NCBI RefSeq assembly: GCF_023208015.1
Contig: NZ_CP051627.1
Coordinates: forward strand, 806,001-870,000
DNA: 64,000 bases
Direction of reading: 5' to 3'
DNA from: Thermobifida alba
GTDB taxonomy: Bacteria > Actinomycetota > Actinomycetes > Streptosporangiales > Streptosporangiaceae
The notes beneath the pieces are model-generated. The model had not been told where the DNA came from and ran no database searches. It saw nothing but the letters and a program-made list of their open reading frames with translations. Position numbers and translations under genes: made by a program. Positions 50,319 through 59,179 of this stretch are shown here, one piece after another. The stretch's first letter is position 1. Each line of letters begins with the position of its first letter.

Positions 50319-51130
50319 CCACCGCGCACGGCGCGCACACCGCCGTCGAGACACTGCCGGTGGCGGCCGTCGCCGCGCTCGCGGTGGGCTACCTGGTCCT
50401 GGCCGGGAGGCGGCGCCGCGAACCACGCGGCTGGAGCTCCTGGCGCACCGCGGCCTTCCTCGCCGGATGCGCGCTGCTGGCGTGGGCGCTGCTGCCGCAG
50501 GCCCTGCCCTTCGCCGCCGGCGACTTCCGCCGCCACATGCTCCAGCACCTGCTCATCGGCATGGTCGCGCCGCTGGGCCTGGTGCTGGCCGCCCCGGTCA
50601 CCCTGCTGCTGCGCTCGGTGCCGTCCCGCACCGGGCAGCGGATCGGCCGCCTGCTGCACCTGGCTCCGGTGCGGCTGCTCGCCCACCCGGTCACCGCGCT
50701 GCTGCTCACCGTCGGCGGGCTCGCCGCGCTGTACTTCACCCCGCTGTACGCCGCGACCGGGCACCACCCGCTCCTGCACCACCTGGTGCACCTGCACTTC
50801 CTGCTCTCCGGTGTCCTGTTCGCGTGGGTGGTCGCCGGCCCCGACCCCGCGCCGCGGCGGCCGTCGGTCCCGGTGCGCCTGGTCGTGCTGGGCGTGGCCG
50901 TCGCCGCGCACGCCGCCCTGGCGCAGCTGATGTACGCCGGACTGCTCGTGGCGGTGGACGCTCCCGCCGACCAGGTGCGCGGCGGTGCGGAACTGATGTA
51001 CTACGGCGGCGACATCGCCGAACTCCTGCTGGCCCTGGCGCTGCTGCTCACCTGGCGGCCCGACCGCCGCGTCCGGGGGAGTGCCGGGGGAGCCGGGCGT
51101 GTCGTGCCGGTGCGCGGAGAGCACCCGTGA
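50315..51130 (+). CDS. Cytochrome c oxidase assembly protein, caa3 CtaG-like
   Basis: 271 residues with about seven membrane helices. Family segments are FAAGDFRRHMLQHLLIGMVAPLGLVLAAPVTLLLR, FTPLYAATGHHPLLHHLVHLHFLLSGVLFAW and DQVRGGAELMYYGGDIAELLLAL. The conserved histidines fit copper handling for CuB insertion in the caa3-type oxidase, a role known for Bacillus CtaG. It is translated from GTG 50315 overlapping the DUF2243 stop. Confidence 0.9.
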   Translation: MTTAHGAHTAVETLPVAAVAALAVGYLVLAGRRRREPRGWSSWRTAAFLAGCALLAWALLPQALPFAAGDFRRHMLQHLLIGMVAPLGLVLAAPVTLLLRSVPSRTGQRIGRLLHLAPVRLLAHPVTALLLTVGGLAALYFTPLYAATGHHPLLHHLVHLHFLLSGVLFAWVVAGPDPAPRRPSVPVRLVVLGVAVAAHAALAQLMYAGLLVAVDAPADQVRGGAELMYYGGDIAELLLALALLLTWRPDRRVRGSAGGAGRVVPVRGEHP

Positions 51131-51144
51131 GGGGCCGGGCCGCC

Positions 51145-52230
51145 TCACTCCTGTACCGGGCGCAACCGCAGGTCGTGCCGGTCTCCTTCCGCAGCGAACC
51201 GCAGCAGGGCCGCGGCCTCCTCGGCGACCTCGGCCCGCTGGGCGGCCGACAGCGGGGCGAAGAGCCGCACCGTCAGCACCGCCTCGCCGCGGCCGCGCCG
51301 CAGGTGCCACAGGCCGCGCACGAAGCCGTCTACGAGCAGCACCGGCTCCCAGCCGACGTGGGCGCGCTGCTCGTCGGTCATCAGGCGGCTGCGGTCGGCG
51401 TGGGCGAGCACCACGTTGTCCAGCAGGGCCAGGAACCGCGCGGGCGCGGCCGTGTCCGGGTCGGGCAGCGGCGCATCGGGCAGGTCGAACAGTTCCCGCC
51501 CGTCCTCGCCGCGGAACACGCGCAACCGCGGCCGCAGTTCCTCGACCACCTCGCGCAGCCGGGTCAGGCCGCTCCACGCCTGCACGTCGGCGACCGTGGC
51601 CGGACCGAACGCCGCCAGGTAGCGCAGCACCAGGTCGCCCGGTGCGGGGCGGTCCGCCAGGGGGCGGCCCAGCCACTGCTCGGCGAGCGTGAACGGGGTG
51701 GGGCCGTGCCGCCGCCACAGGCCGTCGGGCGGCGGGTGCAGGATCGGCAGCAGGTGCTGCACGGAGCGGGCCAGCGCCACGGGGTCGCGGCCGGGCCACC
51801 GCTCGGCCAGTGCCCGGCCCAGTTCGGGGCGCGGCACCACCCGGCCGTCCAGGAGTTCGCGTGCGGCGGCGGCCAGGTCGACCGGGTCGATCCCGGCCAG
51901 CGCCCGTTGGAAGTGCCCCCGCCAGACGCGTTCCTGCACCGGTTGCAGCAGCGGCCGGATCCACAGGTAGTCGTCGGCGGCCAGCAGGTGCTGGGTGCCT
52001 CGGAACAGGGTCGCGCGGACCACCCGGCGCCCGTACAGCAGGCGGGCCAGGTCCTCGACGGTGAAACCGGTGATGCGGTTCCACAGCCCCAGGTACGGCG
52101 GGTCGGGGTCCTGGCCCTGCAGGCCGACCAGGTGGGCGACCACCTCCGACGCGGAGCGGTCGGTGCGGCGCAGCAGCAGCTGCCGCTCCAGGGTCGCCCG
52201 GTTCAGGGCGCGGCGTCCCAGGGGTGTCAT
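51145..52230 (-). CDS. AlkZ/YcaQ-like winged-helix DNA glycosylase family protein (HTH_42)
   Basis: 361 residues. The N-terminus reads LNRATLERQLLLRRTDRSASEVVAHLVGLQGQDPDPPYLGLWNR; the LQGQDP stretch equals the QxQ/QxD active-site region of AlkZ-type glycosylases, which open crosslinked or alkylated bases. Three tandem winged-helix segments follow, with HLLPILHPPPDGLWRRHGP and VLLVDGFVRGLWHLRR as usual in the family. ATG 52230 is used. It converges with the CtaG-like gene. Confidence 0.85.
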   Translation of the reverse strand: MTPLGRRALNRATLERQLLLRRTDRSASEVVAHLVGLQGQDPDPPYLGLWNRITGFTVEDLARLLYGRRVVRATLFRGTQHLLAADDYLWIRPLLQPVQERVWRGHFQRALAGIDPVDLAAAARELLDGRVVPRPELGRALAERWPGRDPVALARSVQHLLPILHPPPDGLWRRHGPTPFTLAEQWLGRPLADRPAPGDLVLRYLAAFGPATVADVQAWSGLTRLREVVEELRPRLRVFRGEDGRELFDLPDAPLPDPDTAAPARFLALLDNVVLAHADRSRLMTDEQRAHVGWEPVLLVDGFVRGLWHLRRGRGEAVLTVRLFAPLSAAQRAEVAEEAAALLRFAAEGDRHDLRLRPVQE

Positions 52231-52480
52231 GGTGTCCGCTGCCTTTCCGCGCGGGGGTCGGACGCCCACCGCACAGCCCCAGACTAGAAGCCGTTGCGGC
52301 CGGTTCCTGTCCGGAATCCGAAGAGAGTTCCGGGGGCGGAAGCGGCGGGAGACGGAAAAACTCCGGGGGTGGGACCCACCCCCGGAGTCGGGTCAGCGGC
52401 ATCCGCCCTCGGATACCAAAGAAGCCGCTGACGTGCCTATTGTGCCGTATGATCCGACTGCTCCAGCCCTGTACGGTTCG

Positions 52481-53686
52481 ATGGCAGAGCAGCACGTCCT
52501 CACTCTCCGGAACCGGGTGGGCGACAGCGGCGACATCCTCTCTGAGAGGACCGGAACCCCCACGGAAAGGGCGGCAGTGCGGCTCACGCTCCCCACCGGA
52601 ACGACCGTCCGGATCACCCCCGACCCGGCGGCGGCCCTCCGCGACGCGGAGACCGCGGCCGCGGAGCCGGCACTGCTGAGACTGCGCCGAGGACACGGCT
52701 CCACCGGGGCCGCGACCCGGCTGAGGCAACTCGGCCTGGTCGTCTACGATCCGGAGTCGGGCCGGTGGACGCTCACCCCGTCCGGCCGCGAGGTCCGCAC
52801 GGGACTGCTGGAGTCGGAGGCGCCGGGGCCGGCGGGAACCGGACAGCGGCCCGTTTCCGGGACGGGCGCCCCGCGGCGGGCCACCGTCCACCCCGACCTC
52901 GTCGTCGACCGGGCGGAGCGGACGGGCGGCGCCCCCGCGACGGCCGGGAGGGGCCGGGGCGGGGGTCCCGCTCACGCTGCTGGAAGGCGGAGCCGCACTC
53001 GTGGTCGCCGTGGGCGGGCTGCTGGCCGTCCCCGTCCTGTCCTCGACGGGAGGCGGACCCGTGTTCCTCACGGCCCTGACGGTCTGGGGCGCGGTCCTCG
53101 GCCTGTCCTGGGCCGTCGGGAACCGCACCGGACGGGTCCGGCGGCCGGAACCCCGGCCGCCCGCCGCGGCCCCGGAGGAGCGGCGCGTCACCGCCGACAT
53201 GCTCGACGCCCCCGCACGGGAACCGCTGCGGCGGACGCAGGAGGAGGTGGACGCGGTGCTGGACTCGCCGCTGCACCACCGGGGACTGCTGCTGGACGGG
53301 ACGCGCGACCGGGTGGTCCTCGCCGACGTGGAGGGGGCCGTGGCCGAGAGCCTGCTGCGCCGGTCCGGGGCCAGGCGGCGCATCGACACCACCCCCACCC
53401 CGGGGGAGCGCAGCCGCGCCGCGGCCGAACAGGCCCGCGCGGTGCTGGAGCAGGACGTGGTGGAGGTGACCGGGCGGATCGAACTGCTGGAGTCCTACGC
53501 GGCGCGGGTGCGGGCCGCCGCGCTGGAGGAGCAGGAGCGCCGCGCGGCCGCGGCCCCGGAGGCGGTCGCGGTGGACGTCGCCGGGGCGGGCGCCGCCCAC
53601 CCCACCGCACCGAGGCCCTGGCCTGCCTGGTCGACGCACCGGAGTTCGCCCTGCGCGTCGCCTCCCGCACCGACCCGGACCGCTGA
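52481..53686 (+). pseudogene. Membrane protein gene with two frameshifts
   Basis: The frame from ATG 52481 reads MAEQHVLTLRNRVGDSGDILSERTG and a winged-helix-like PALLRLRRGHGSTGAATRLRQLGLVVYDP, then turns into Arg/Gly-rich nonsense near 52940. From there the next frame makes sense: GAGVPLTLLEGGAALVVAVGGLLAVPVL (a membrane helix) and AEEQARAVLEQDVVEVTGRIELLESYAARVRAAALEEQE-like helical text up to about 53600. The first frame then resumes with EALACLVDAPEFALRVASRTDPDR and stops. Two indels in G-runs explain this, either decay or sequencing error. I do not recognise the family. Confidence 0.55.
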
Positions 53687-53868
53687 GCGGCCCGGGCGTC
53701 CGGCGTCCCCGCTCCGCGCAGACCGCGCGGCGGGGTGTTGCACGAGGCCCCGAGCGGGCAGTGGCGGGGAAAACCGGTTGCCCCGCCGGGGCGGATCTGG
53801 CGTCATGGTGGGGAGCCGACCCCGGAGCGGTCGGCACGGCCCCGTGTCAACCCCTGAGGAGGTGGCTC

Positions 53869-55056
53869 ATGCCCTACACCGAGGTTCCGGGAGCGCGCGT
53901 CCCGATCCGGATGTGGACCGACCCGAACACGGTGGAGCAGCAGGCCATGGAGCAGCTCCACAACGTCACCACGCTGCCGTGGGTGCACGGGCTGGCCGTC
54001 ATGCCGGACGTGCACTACGGCAAGGGCGCCACCGTCGGCTCGGTCATCGCGATGCGCGACGCGGTCTCCCCGGCCGCCGTCGGCGTCGACATCGGCTGCG
54101 GCATGACCGCGGTGCGGACCTCGCTGCGTGCCGAGGACCTGCCCGACGACCTGCGGAAGCTGCGGTCCGGGCTGGAGCGGGCGGTCCCCGTCGGCCACGC
54201 CGCGCACCGCGACCCCGTCGACGTGCGCCGCGTCCCGGAGGTGCGCAGCCGCGACTGGGACGCGTTCTGGGCCCGGTTCGACACCCTCGCCGAGGGGGTG
54301 CGCGACCGCCGCGAGCGCGCCGCCTGCCAGATGGGCACCCTCGGCGGCGGCAACCACTTCCTGGAGGTGTGCCTGGACGACGACGGCGCGGTGTGGGTGG
54401 TGCTGCACTCCGGGTCGCGCAACATCGGCAACGAACTGGCCAAGTACCACATCGACCGGGCCCGCGAACTGCCGCACAACCAGGACCTGCCCGACCGCGA
54501 CCTCGCGGTGTTCGTCGCGGGCACGCCCGAGATGGAGGCCTACCGCCGCGACCTGTTCTGGGCGCAGGAGTACGCGCGCCGCAACCGCGAGGTGATGATG
54601 GGCCTGGCCTGCGGTGTGCTGCGCGAGCAGTTCCCCGGGGTGGAGTTCCCCGAGTGGATCTCCTGCCACCACAACTACGTGGCGGAGGAGACCTACGACG
54701 GCGTCGACGTGCTCGTCACCCGCAAGGGCGCGATCCGCGCTGGCCGCGGCGACCTGGGGATCATCCCCGGATCGATGGCCACCGGCACCTACATCGTGCG
54801 CGGCCTGGGCAACCCGGCGTCGTACAACTCCGCCTCGCACGGCGCGGGCCGCCGCATGAGCCGGACCCGGGCCCGCAAGACCTTCACCCAGGCCGACCTG
54901 GTCGAACAGACCAGGGGAGTGGAGTGCCGCAAGGATCTCGGCGTGGTCGATGAGATCCCCGCGGCGTACAAGGACATCAACGAGGTGATCGCCGCCCAGA
55001 CTGATCTTGTGGAAGTGGTGACGCACCTGCGGCAAGTGGTGTGCGTCAAGGGGTGA
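53869..55056 (+). CDS. rtcB: RtcB-type RNA-splicing ligase with exchanged 3' end
   Basis: 395 residues. RtcB joins 2',3'-cyclic phosphate and 5'-OH RNA ends using GTP and Mn2+. Motifs are MPDVHYGKGATVGSV, VGVDIGCGMTAVRT (metal-binding Cys), QMGTLGGGNHFLEV, LHSGSRNIGNEL, the C-terminal SHGAGRRMSR with the guanylated His, and VCVKG at the end. AGGAGG stands 7 nt before ATG 53869. The last 40 codons use more A/T-ending codons than the rest (GAT CTT GTG GAA), and a second, GC-rich copy of the same 3' end lies at 59027-59134, showing an insertion event. Confidence 0.95.
   Translation: MPYTEVPGARVPIRMWTDPNTVEQQAMEQLHNVTTLPWVHGLAVMPDVHYGKGATVGSVIAMRDAVSPAAVGVDIGCGMTAVRTSLRAEDLPDDLRKLRSGLERAVPVGHAAHRDPVDVRRVPEVRSRDWDAFWARFDTLAEGVRDRRERAACQMGTLGGGNHFLEVCLDDDGAVWVVLHSGSRNIGNELAKYHIDRARELPHNQDLPDRDLAVFVAGTPEMEAYRRDLFWAQEYARRNREVMMGLACGVLREQFPGVEFPEWISCHHNYVAEETYDGVDVLVTRKGAIRAGRGDLGIIPGSMATGTYIVRGLGNPASYNSASHGAGRRMSRTRARKTFTQADLVEQTRGVECRKDLGVVDEIPAAYKDINEVIAAQTDLVEVVTHLRQVVCVKG
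54967..54986 (+). other. Left junction of an rtcB-integrated element (candidate att core)
   Basis: TACAAGGACATCAACGAGGT is identical to 59045-59064. An 11-base match GAGATCCCCGC just upstream is also shared. One of these is probably the crossover site. Confidence 0.5.
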
Positions 55057-55142
55057 CCCGCCCCGCCCGCGGCGCCGGCGCCCGCCGGCGTCACGGGCCC
55101 CGGCACAGCAGGACCGCGGTGGCGGCCGTGGCCGCTGGCACC

Positions 55143-55682
55143 CTACCCTCCCTCCTGGGTGGGCCCTTTCCGGGTGGCTTCCTTGGTCAACAAGCGGAGG
55201 AGCTGCTTGTTGCTCTTCCACGACTTCAGGCGGTCGGGATCGCGGGCGAGGGCTGCCGCTTCGATGAACGCCTGGCCGATTCGGTAGAGAAGGTCAACCC
55301 CGGTCTTGCCGAGCTCCCTTTCCCGGACGACCAGGACACTCTCCCCGAGGTAGAGGTGCACGCTGTCGTCACCGGTGACCTCGATGTGCACCGCCCCCGG
55401 AACCACCAGGGTGCGCAGGACAGCGGACCGCAGATCGATCAATGCCGAGGGAACCGGTACCGGCTCCCCACCGGCAGGAAAGTAGTGCTGCTGAAGTGCG
55501 AGGATATCCTTCCGGCGATACCGGACCGCACCGTCAGAAGTGAGGACTTGTTCGAGCGTTCCGCTCTTCACCCACTCCTGCATGGTTTCTTCGGGGATGT
55601 CGTAGTACGCGAGCAGCTCCAAGGCTTCGTCCGTGGTGATCAGGTCAGCGCGGTTCTCGTCTTCCCAGGGGATGTCTTCCAT
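55143..55682 (-). CDS. Unknown protein with HTH-like N-terminus (element gene)
   Basis: 179 residues. The first 75 (ITTDEALELLAYYDIPEETMQEWVKSGTLEQVLTSDGAVRYRRKDILAL) look like an excisionase/MerR-type DNA-binding segment. The rest contains LRTLVVPGAVHIEVTGDDSVHLYLGESVLVV and a helical tail. No family was recognised. It lies at the left end of the rtcB-inserted segment, where integrative elements usually place excisionase or control genes. GGAA stands just before the ATG. Confidence 0.6.
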   Translation of the reverse strand: MEDIPWEDENRADLITTDEALELLAYYDIPEETMQEWVKSGTLEQVLTSDGAVRYRRKDILALQQHYFPAGGEPVPVPSALIDLRSAVLRTLVVPGAVHIEVTGDDSVHLYLGESVLVVRERELGKTGVDLLYRIGQAFIEAAALARDPDRLKSWKSNKQLLRLLTKEATRKGPTQEGG

Positions 55683-55694
55683 GATTCCTTGTCG

Positions 55695-55889
55695 TCAATC
55701 GGATAGAGGCGTCCTGCTGTCAAAGGTCCACCGGCCGTGGACGAGCTGATACAACCCGGCAGCTCCTCCCGGTCTTCGCTCCCGGAACAGGATGCGGGTA
55801 ACCCCCTGGCGAACGTAGGCTTCAATCGGCGTGGCAGGGACACAAGCGCCGTCGAGGGGACCTCCGTACAAAGCTACGAAGCGCATCAA
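55695..55889 (-). CDS. Small hypothetical protein (element gene)
   Basis: 64 residues: MMRFVALYGGPLDGACVPATPIEAYVRQ and LYQLVHGRWTFDSRTPLSD. The YGGPLDG start is common in small proteins of actinobacterial plasmids and phages; no function is known. The start overlaps the stop of the next upstream gene (ATGA-type), so the two are coupled. Confidence 0.6.
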   Translation of the reverse strand: MMRFVALYGGPLDGACVPATPIEAYVRQGVTRILFRERRPGGAAGLYQLVHGRWTFDSRTPLSD

Positions 55890-56128
55890 CCCGAACCCTC
55901 CCCGGCGCTCGGGTGCAAGACATCACCCCAAGAACCAAGCAGGCTTTCCGGGACCTCGGAGGACGCAAACACGCCCTTCTCGATCCCCTCGCGGATCAAC
56001 TTGGCGAGGTCCTCGGTGAGCCTCTCCTCCAAGCTCAAGCGTCCGTCGGCGACAGCCTCCAAGACGCTCAGATCAGCATCGCGGAGAACGATCCGTTGAC
56101 CACGCCGGAAGGTCCACGCTTCGAACAC
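55886..56128 (-). CDS. Small hypothetical protein (element gene)
   Basis: 80 residues, acidic and helical (DLSVLEAVADGRLSLEERLTEDLAKLIREGIEKGVFASSEVPESLL). No domain was recognised. It is translationally coupled to the gene at 55695. The HTH/TPR regulator gene lies upstream on the same strand after about 190 bp. Confidence 0.55.
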   Translation of the reverse strand: MFEAWTFRRGQRIVLRDADLSVLEAVADGRLSLEERLTEDLAKLIREGIEKGVFASSEVPESLLGSWGDVLHPSAGEGSG

Positions 56129-56315
56129 CCCCGACTCTGGAATCTATCGGCACTTCCACCCAGGAGTGCGGCGGCAGAAAGCACGAGCCGCCCGGTCCGG
56201 GTCGGAACGCACGACTGCTCCTAAACCAATAATGGCCATGCCAAGACCGTATGGCTGAACCAGGCGGCTCAAGGGACAGTCGGTACCCCTACCTCAAGGG
56301 GTACAGTTTGGACTC

Positions 56316-57536
56316 CTACCGGGCTACGACCCCCAGCTTCTGGGCCAGACTGTCCACGTCCTCGCGCAACATCGACGGAGGGTTCGACACCATGTCCGAC
56401 ACGGCCCTCCGCGAGAAGATGTTGAACCTAATCGTCTCCGGGCTCTCTCGATGAGCCTTGTTCAGCAGGTGAACCACGGCAGCCTGTTCGCCGCGCTGCC
56501 AGTGCCCACGCGCCGTCTCGATGATGTGGAACGCCCGCCGGGTCGCCGACGGGATCAGCCCCAGGTCGACCTTCGCGGCGGCCTCCACCGCCTTCCCGCC
56601 CTGCATGAGGTCGTCATGCATCGTCACCGCATAGCCCTCGACAATGCCCATACCGAAGATCAGGTACGGGTGCGCATACGACCGCCCCAGCTTCTGGGCC
56701 GCTTCATACGCGATGTCCCAGTAGCGCCACGCATCGCCAGCGCGTCCAACCTTCGCGTAGGACAGGGCGACCGCCAGGTGCAGCAGTCCCCACCGCGCCA
56801 GTTCGTCGGAGTCCTTCTCGGGGTCCAGCAGGCGTGCGGCCTGCATGGCCAGCTCAACCCGAGCCTCGTGCCTCTCCCCAGCGTCACGGAAGACGTGGTT
56901 CATGTACCACGCCGCCGACGCGATCGCTCTCGGGTTGTCGGCCTCCAACGCGGCCTCCATGCCACGGTCACCCGTCAGCAGCACTAGGTCCGGGGCAGGC
57001 TGGAAGCTGAGAAACAACTGCGCAAGGTGGTACGCCTCGGCCAGCGACGCCAGCACCGAACGCCGCTCCTTGCCCTCATGCACGCGAGCGGCGTATCGCA
57101 GGTCTGCCAGCAACGGCGGCAGGAGCGCAGCGATACGGGTCCGGTGGTTGGCGCGGCTGCCATGCCACACCATCCAGGCGTGCCGCACCCGCTCGGCAAG
57201 CTCTGCCGCAGTAGCAGGCTCCTCATCCCGCCCGATCGGATAGGAGGTGAGCGCCTCCCGTATCTCCAGAAGGGCGGGATGCGCCTCCTTCACATAGGGG
57301 GCGACGATGATCGGGTGCTTTCCGCCGACCAGCTCCGCAAGGTCGCACCCAAGTGCCGCAGCCAACTGGGTGAGCATGTCGAGGCGCGGCATCTGAAGAC
57401 GCCCCTTTTCGATGCTCTTAACCCACTCAGCAGAGCGACCCACGAGTCCGCCAAGGGTGGCACGGGTCATGCCGTTCCGTTCTCGAATAGCCTGGACACG
57501 CTTTCCGAATGACGCCTCTTGGTACCCTTCGGACAT
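56316..57536 (-). CDS. XRE-type HTH regulator with TPR-like C-terminus (element regulator)
   Basis: 406 residues. The HTH (residues about 10-70) reads FGKRVQAIRERNGMTRATLGGLVGRSAEWVKSIEKGRLQMP. The rest is helical repeats (AWYMNHVFRDAGERHEARVELAMQAARLL, GDAWRYWDIAYEAAQKLGRSY). Proteins with this layout are typical regulators of actinobacterial integrative plasmids. ATG 57536 starts the gene; a strong hairpin (57639-57681) lies just upstream of its promoter region. Confidence 0.88.
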   Translation of the reverse strand: MSEGYQEASFGKRVQAIRERNGMTRATLGGLVGRSAEWVKSIEKGRLQMPRLDMLTQLAAALGCDLAELVGGKHPIIVAPYVKEAHPALLEIREALTSYPIGRDEEPATAAELAERVRHAWMVWHGSRANHRTRIAALLPPLLADLRYAARVHEGKERRSVLASLAEAYHLAQLFLSFQPAPDLVLLTGDRGMEAALEADNPRAIASAAWYMNHVFRDAGERHEARVELAMQAARLLDPEKDSDELARWGLLHLAVALSYAKVGRAGDAWRYWDIAYEAAQKLGRSYAHPYLIFGMGIVEGYAVTMHDDLMQGGKAVEAAAKVDLGLIPSATRRAFHIIETARGHWQRGEQAAVVHLLNKAHRESPETIRFNIFSRRAVSDMVSNPPSMLREDVDSLAQKLGVVAR

Positions 57537-57638
57537 AGAGGTCCTGCCTTTCCTGAAAAGTGTGGCAACTTCCCAGGATAGGGACAGGGTCTCGTCGTCG
57601 GGCCTGTTAGGCCGCGAAGGGCTGTCCAGCCATGGGCA

Positions 57639-57681
57639 CGGTGAAGCCCTCCCACTAGGTGTTTGTGGGAGGGCTTCACCG
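57639..57681. terminator. Perfect 17-bp hairpin
   Basis: CGGTGAAGCCCTCCCAC (57639-57655) pairs perfectly with GTGGGAGGGCTTCACCG (57665-57681) around a 9-nt loop. TTTCC follows on the plus strand, but no plus-strand gene ends here, so it may insulate the regulator gene from upstream transcription. Confidence 0.55.
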
Positions 57682-57789
57682 TTTCCGACTCAACGCCCGA
57701 ACCCGGCTTCCACACTAGATCCACCAGCCACCCATACCCCCTAAAACCCAGGTCAGGCGGGATCGAGGAGCTAGAGGGCCAGCCCACCT

Positions 57790-58555
57790 CTAGCGTCCAC
57801 CCAGGGCTCGGTCTAGGGCCTGCTCAAAGCCGGCGCGGTGGTACCCCCTGCCGGTTGCGATCCCGCCCCGTCTCGTCCGCGCACCACGTCTGCCGAGGAC
57901 CGATCCCATAGGGGCAGCATCTTCGCGAGAGCGCTGTCGCTCTCCGGTACGGGGACCGGTTCCGCTGCCGCAGTTCCTCGGCCCACAGCCGATCCTCCCC
58001 ACCGAACGCACCAATGAAGTGCTCCAGTAGAACCGCCCCCTCGGCGGCAGCGCCCGCCAAGACCGGAGCTGCCAGCCGGTACTTGGCAGGGGCGACACTG
58101 CCACCTAGGCGAGCGGCGGCAGGGCATGCGCCACCGCGTTCTCAGTCGGCATGCCACGCCTGCCAGGAAGCAGTGAGAACGGCTCGCCACTGGCAGGCGG
58201 CGGCGAGCCTCGATGGCGGTGCCAGTGGCAGCCACGGCAGCCAGCATGCCAACTGGCACGACCACGCCCACCTCCAGGACGTCGACCATGCCACCGGCTG
58301 CCACAACCCCGGCAGCCACCCATGCCGTGCGACGGCGGCGGTACCGCACGCTCTCCACGAACACAGGCCCGGTCGCGATGACACGCCGGTAATCGTCGGC
58401 ACGCCCCTCCGCCAAACCATGCCTGCCAAACGCACGTGCCAACCGGCACGGTTGCCAGCGCCTAACAGAGGGCGGGGGTGGCATGCCACCGGCTGCCGTA
58501 CCGTGCCGTTCCTCGGGTGGCATGCCACCGGGGGCGGCCTGGACCGGGAACCGGA
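57790..58555 (-). pseudogene. Degraded transfer-region genes of the inserted element
   Basis: No single frame is convincing. Fragments in different minus-strand frames read GLAEGRADDYRRVIATGPVFVESVRYRRRRTAW plus a hydrophobic VAAGVVAAGGMVDVLEVGVVVPVGMLAAVAA (about 58220-58430), and AGAAAEGAVLLEHFIGAFGGEDRLWAEELRQRN (about 57970-58060). These look like remains of membrane or transfer genes. The same DNA carries the TGCCA palindrome cluster. Confidence 0.4.
58060..58532. repeat. Dense TGCCA/TGGCA cluster with two copies of a 14-bp palindrome
   Basis: About 19 TGCCA or TGGCA pentamers occur in roughly 470 bp, many as palindromic pairs. GGTGGCATGCCACC occurs at 58477-58490 and again at 58516-58529, 39 bp apart. 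Such clusters are seen at plasmid origins, clt loci and repressor-binding arrays; which applies here is open. Confidence 0.6.
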
Positions 58556-58942
58556 TCACTCGGCCACGCAGCGTCTGCCGGAGATAGCCGCAAACCGGCG
58601 GGTTCCCCTGGAGAGACGACGGAGGGACATCCACGCTCCGATCGCATATACGGCATAGGCTTCCACACCGATCGGGAGCGTGATGGCGGTGTTGATCACC
58701 AGCTCGTCCCAGATACCGGGCAGGGGAGCTACCTCGCCGAAACCGGTCATGCGTCCCAACTCGACCCAGCCAGACCAGGTGGCTACTGCGGCGGGGCAGC
58801 GATGAGGAGCAGGGGCCAGCGCGTCATGGTGGACTTCGTCTGGTTCTGGCGCTCGTCGACGGGGGTCGATTTCGACCGGTAGACGCCCGAGGGGGTAGTT
58901 GGTGGGCTGCCCGGTGAGGGCAGGCGAGGTGGTGTCGGTCAT
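58556..58942 (-). CDS. DUF2637 (Spd-like) protein, truncated
   Basis: 128 residues. The diagnostic part is VELGRMTGFGEVAPLPGIWDELVINTAITLPIGVEAYAVYAIGAWM followed by RRLSRGTRRFA, which I recognise from DUF2637/Spd-type transfer proteins of actinobacterial integrative plasmids. The frame ends soon after, where the family normally has two more membrane helices, so the gene appears truncated by a frameshift. GAGG precedes the ATG region. Confidence 0.6.
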   Translation of the reverse strand: MTDTTSPALTGQPTNYPLGRLPVEIDPRRRAPEPDEVHHDALAPAPHRCPAAVATWSGWVELGRMTGFGEVAPLPGIWDELVINTAITLPIGVEAYAVYAIGAWMSLRRLSRGTRRFAAISGRRCVAE

Positions 58943-59026
58943 TGAGAGGCTCCTGTGCAGGTCATCCGTGGGGCGGTCGTGGGTGGCTGCCCTCAGGGCT
59001 TAGTAGGTGCCCGTCGGTATTTCCTT

Positions 59027-59134
59027 GACGAGATCCCCGCCGCCTACAAGGACATCAACGAGGTCATCGCGGCCCAGACCGACCTGGTGGAGGTCGTGGC
59101 GCACCTGCGGCAGGTGGTGTGCGTCAAGGGCTGA
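59027..59134 (+). pseudogene. rtcB: Displaced 3' end of rtcB
   Basis: It encodes DEIPAAYKDINEVIAAQTDL and on to VCVKG-stop, differing from the end of rtcB at about one in five bases and by one residue (VVAHL for VVTHL). Its codons are GC-rich like the rest of the chromosome. It is most likely the original 3' end pushed away by insertion of the element at 54.93-59.03 kb. Confidence 0.8.
59045..59064 (+). other. Right junction of the rtcB-integrated element (candidate att core)
   Basis: TACAAGGACATCAACGAGGT is the exact copy of 54967-54986. Confidence 0.5.
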
Positions 59135-59179
59135 CCACCGGCCCCGCCCTTCGCGGCCCGAAGGGCGGGGCCGGCGGTG

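Noticed and set aside
58060-58532. TGCCA cluster as CRISPR repeats
   Set aside because: Pentamers and 14-bp palindromes are irregularly spaced and lack a constant repeat unit.
54931-59026. Element insertion as a transposon
   Set aside because: No transposase, terminal inverted repeats or short target duplications were seen; the duplicated rtcB end fits site-specific integration better.
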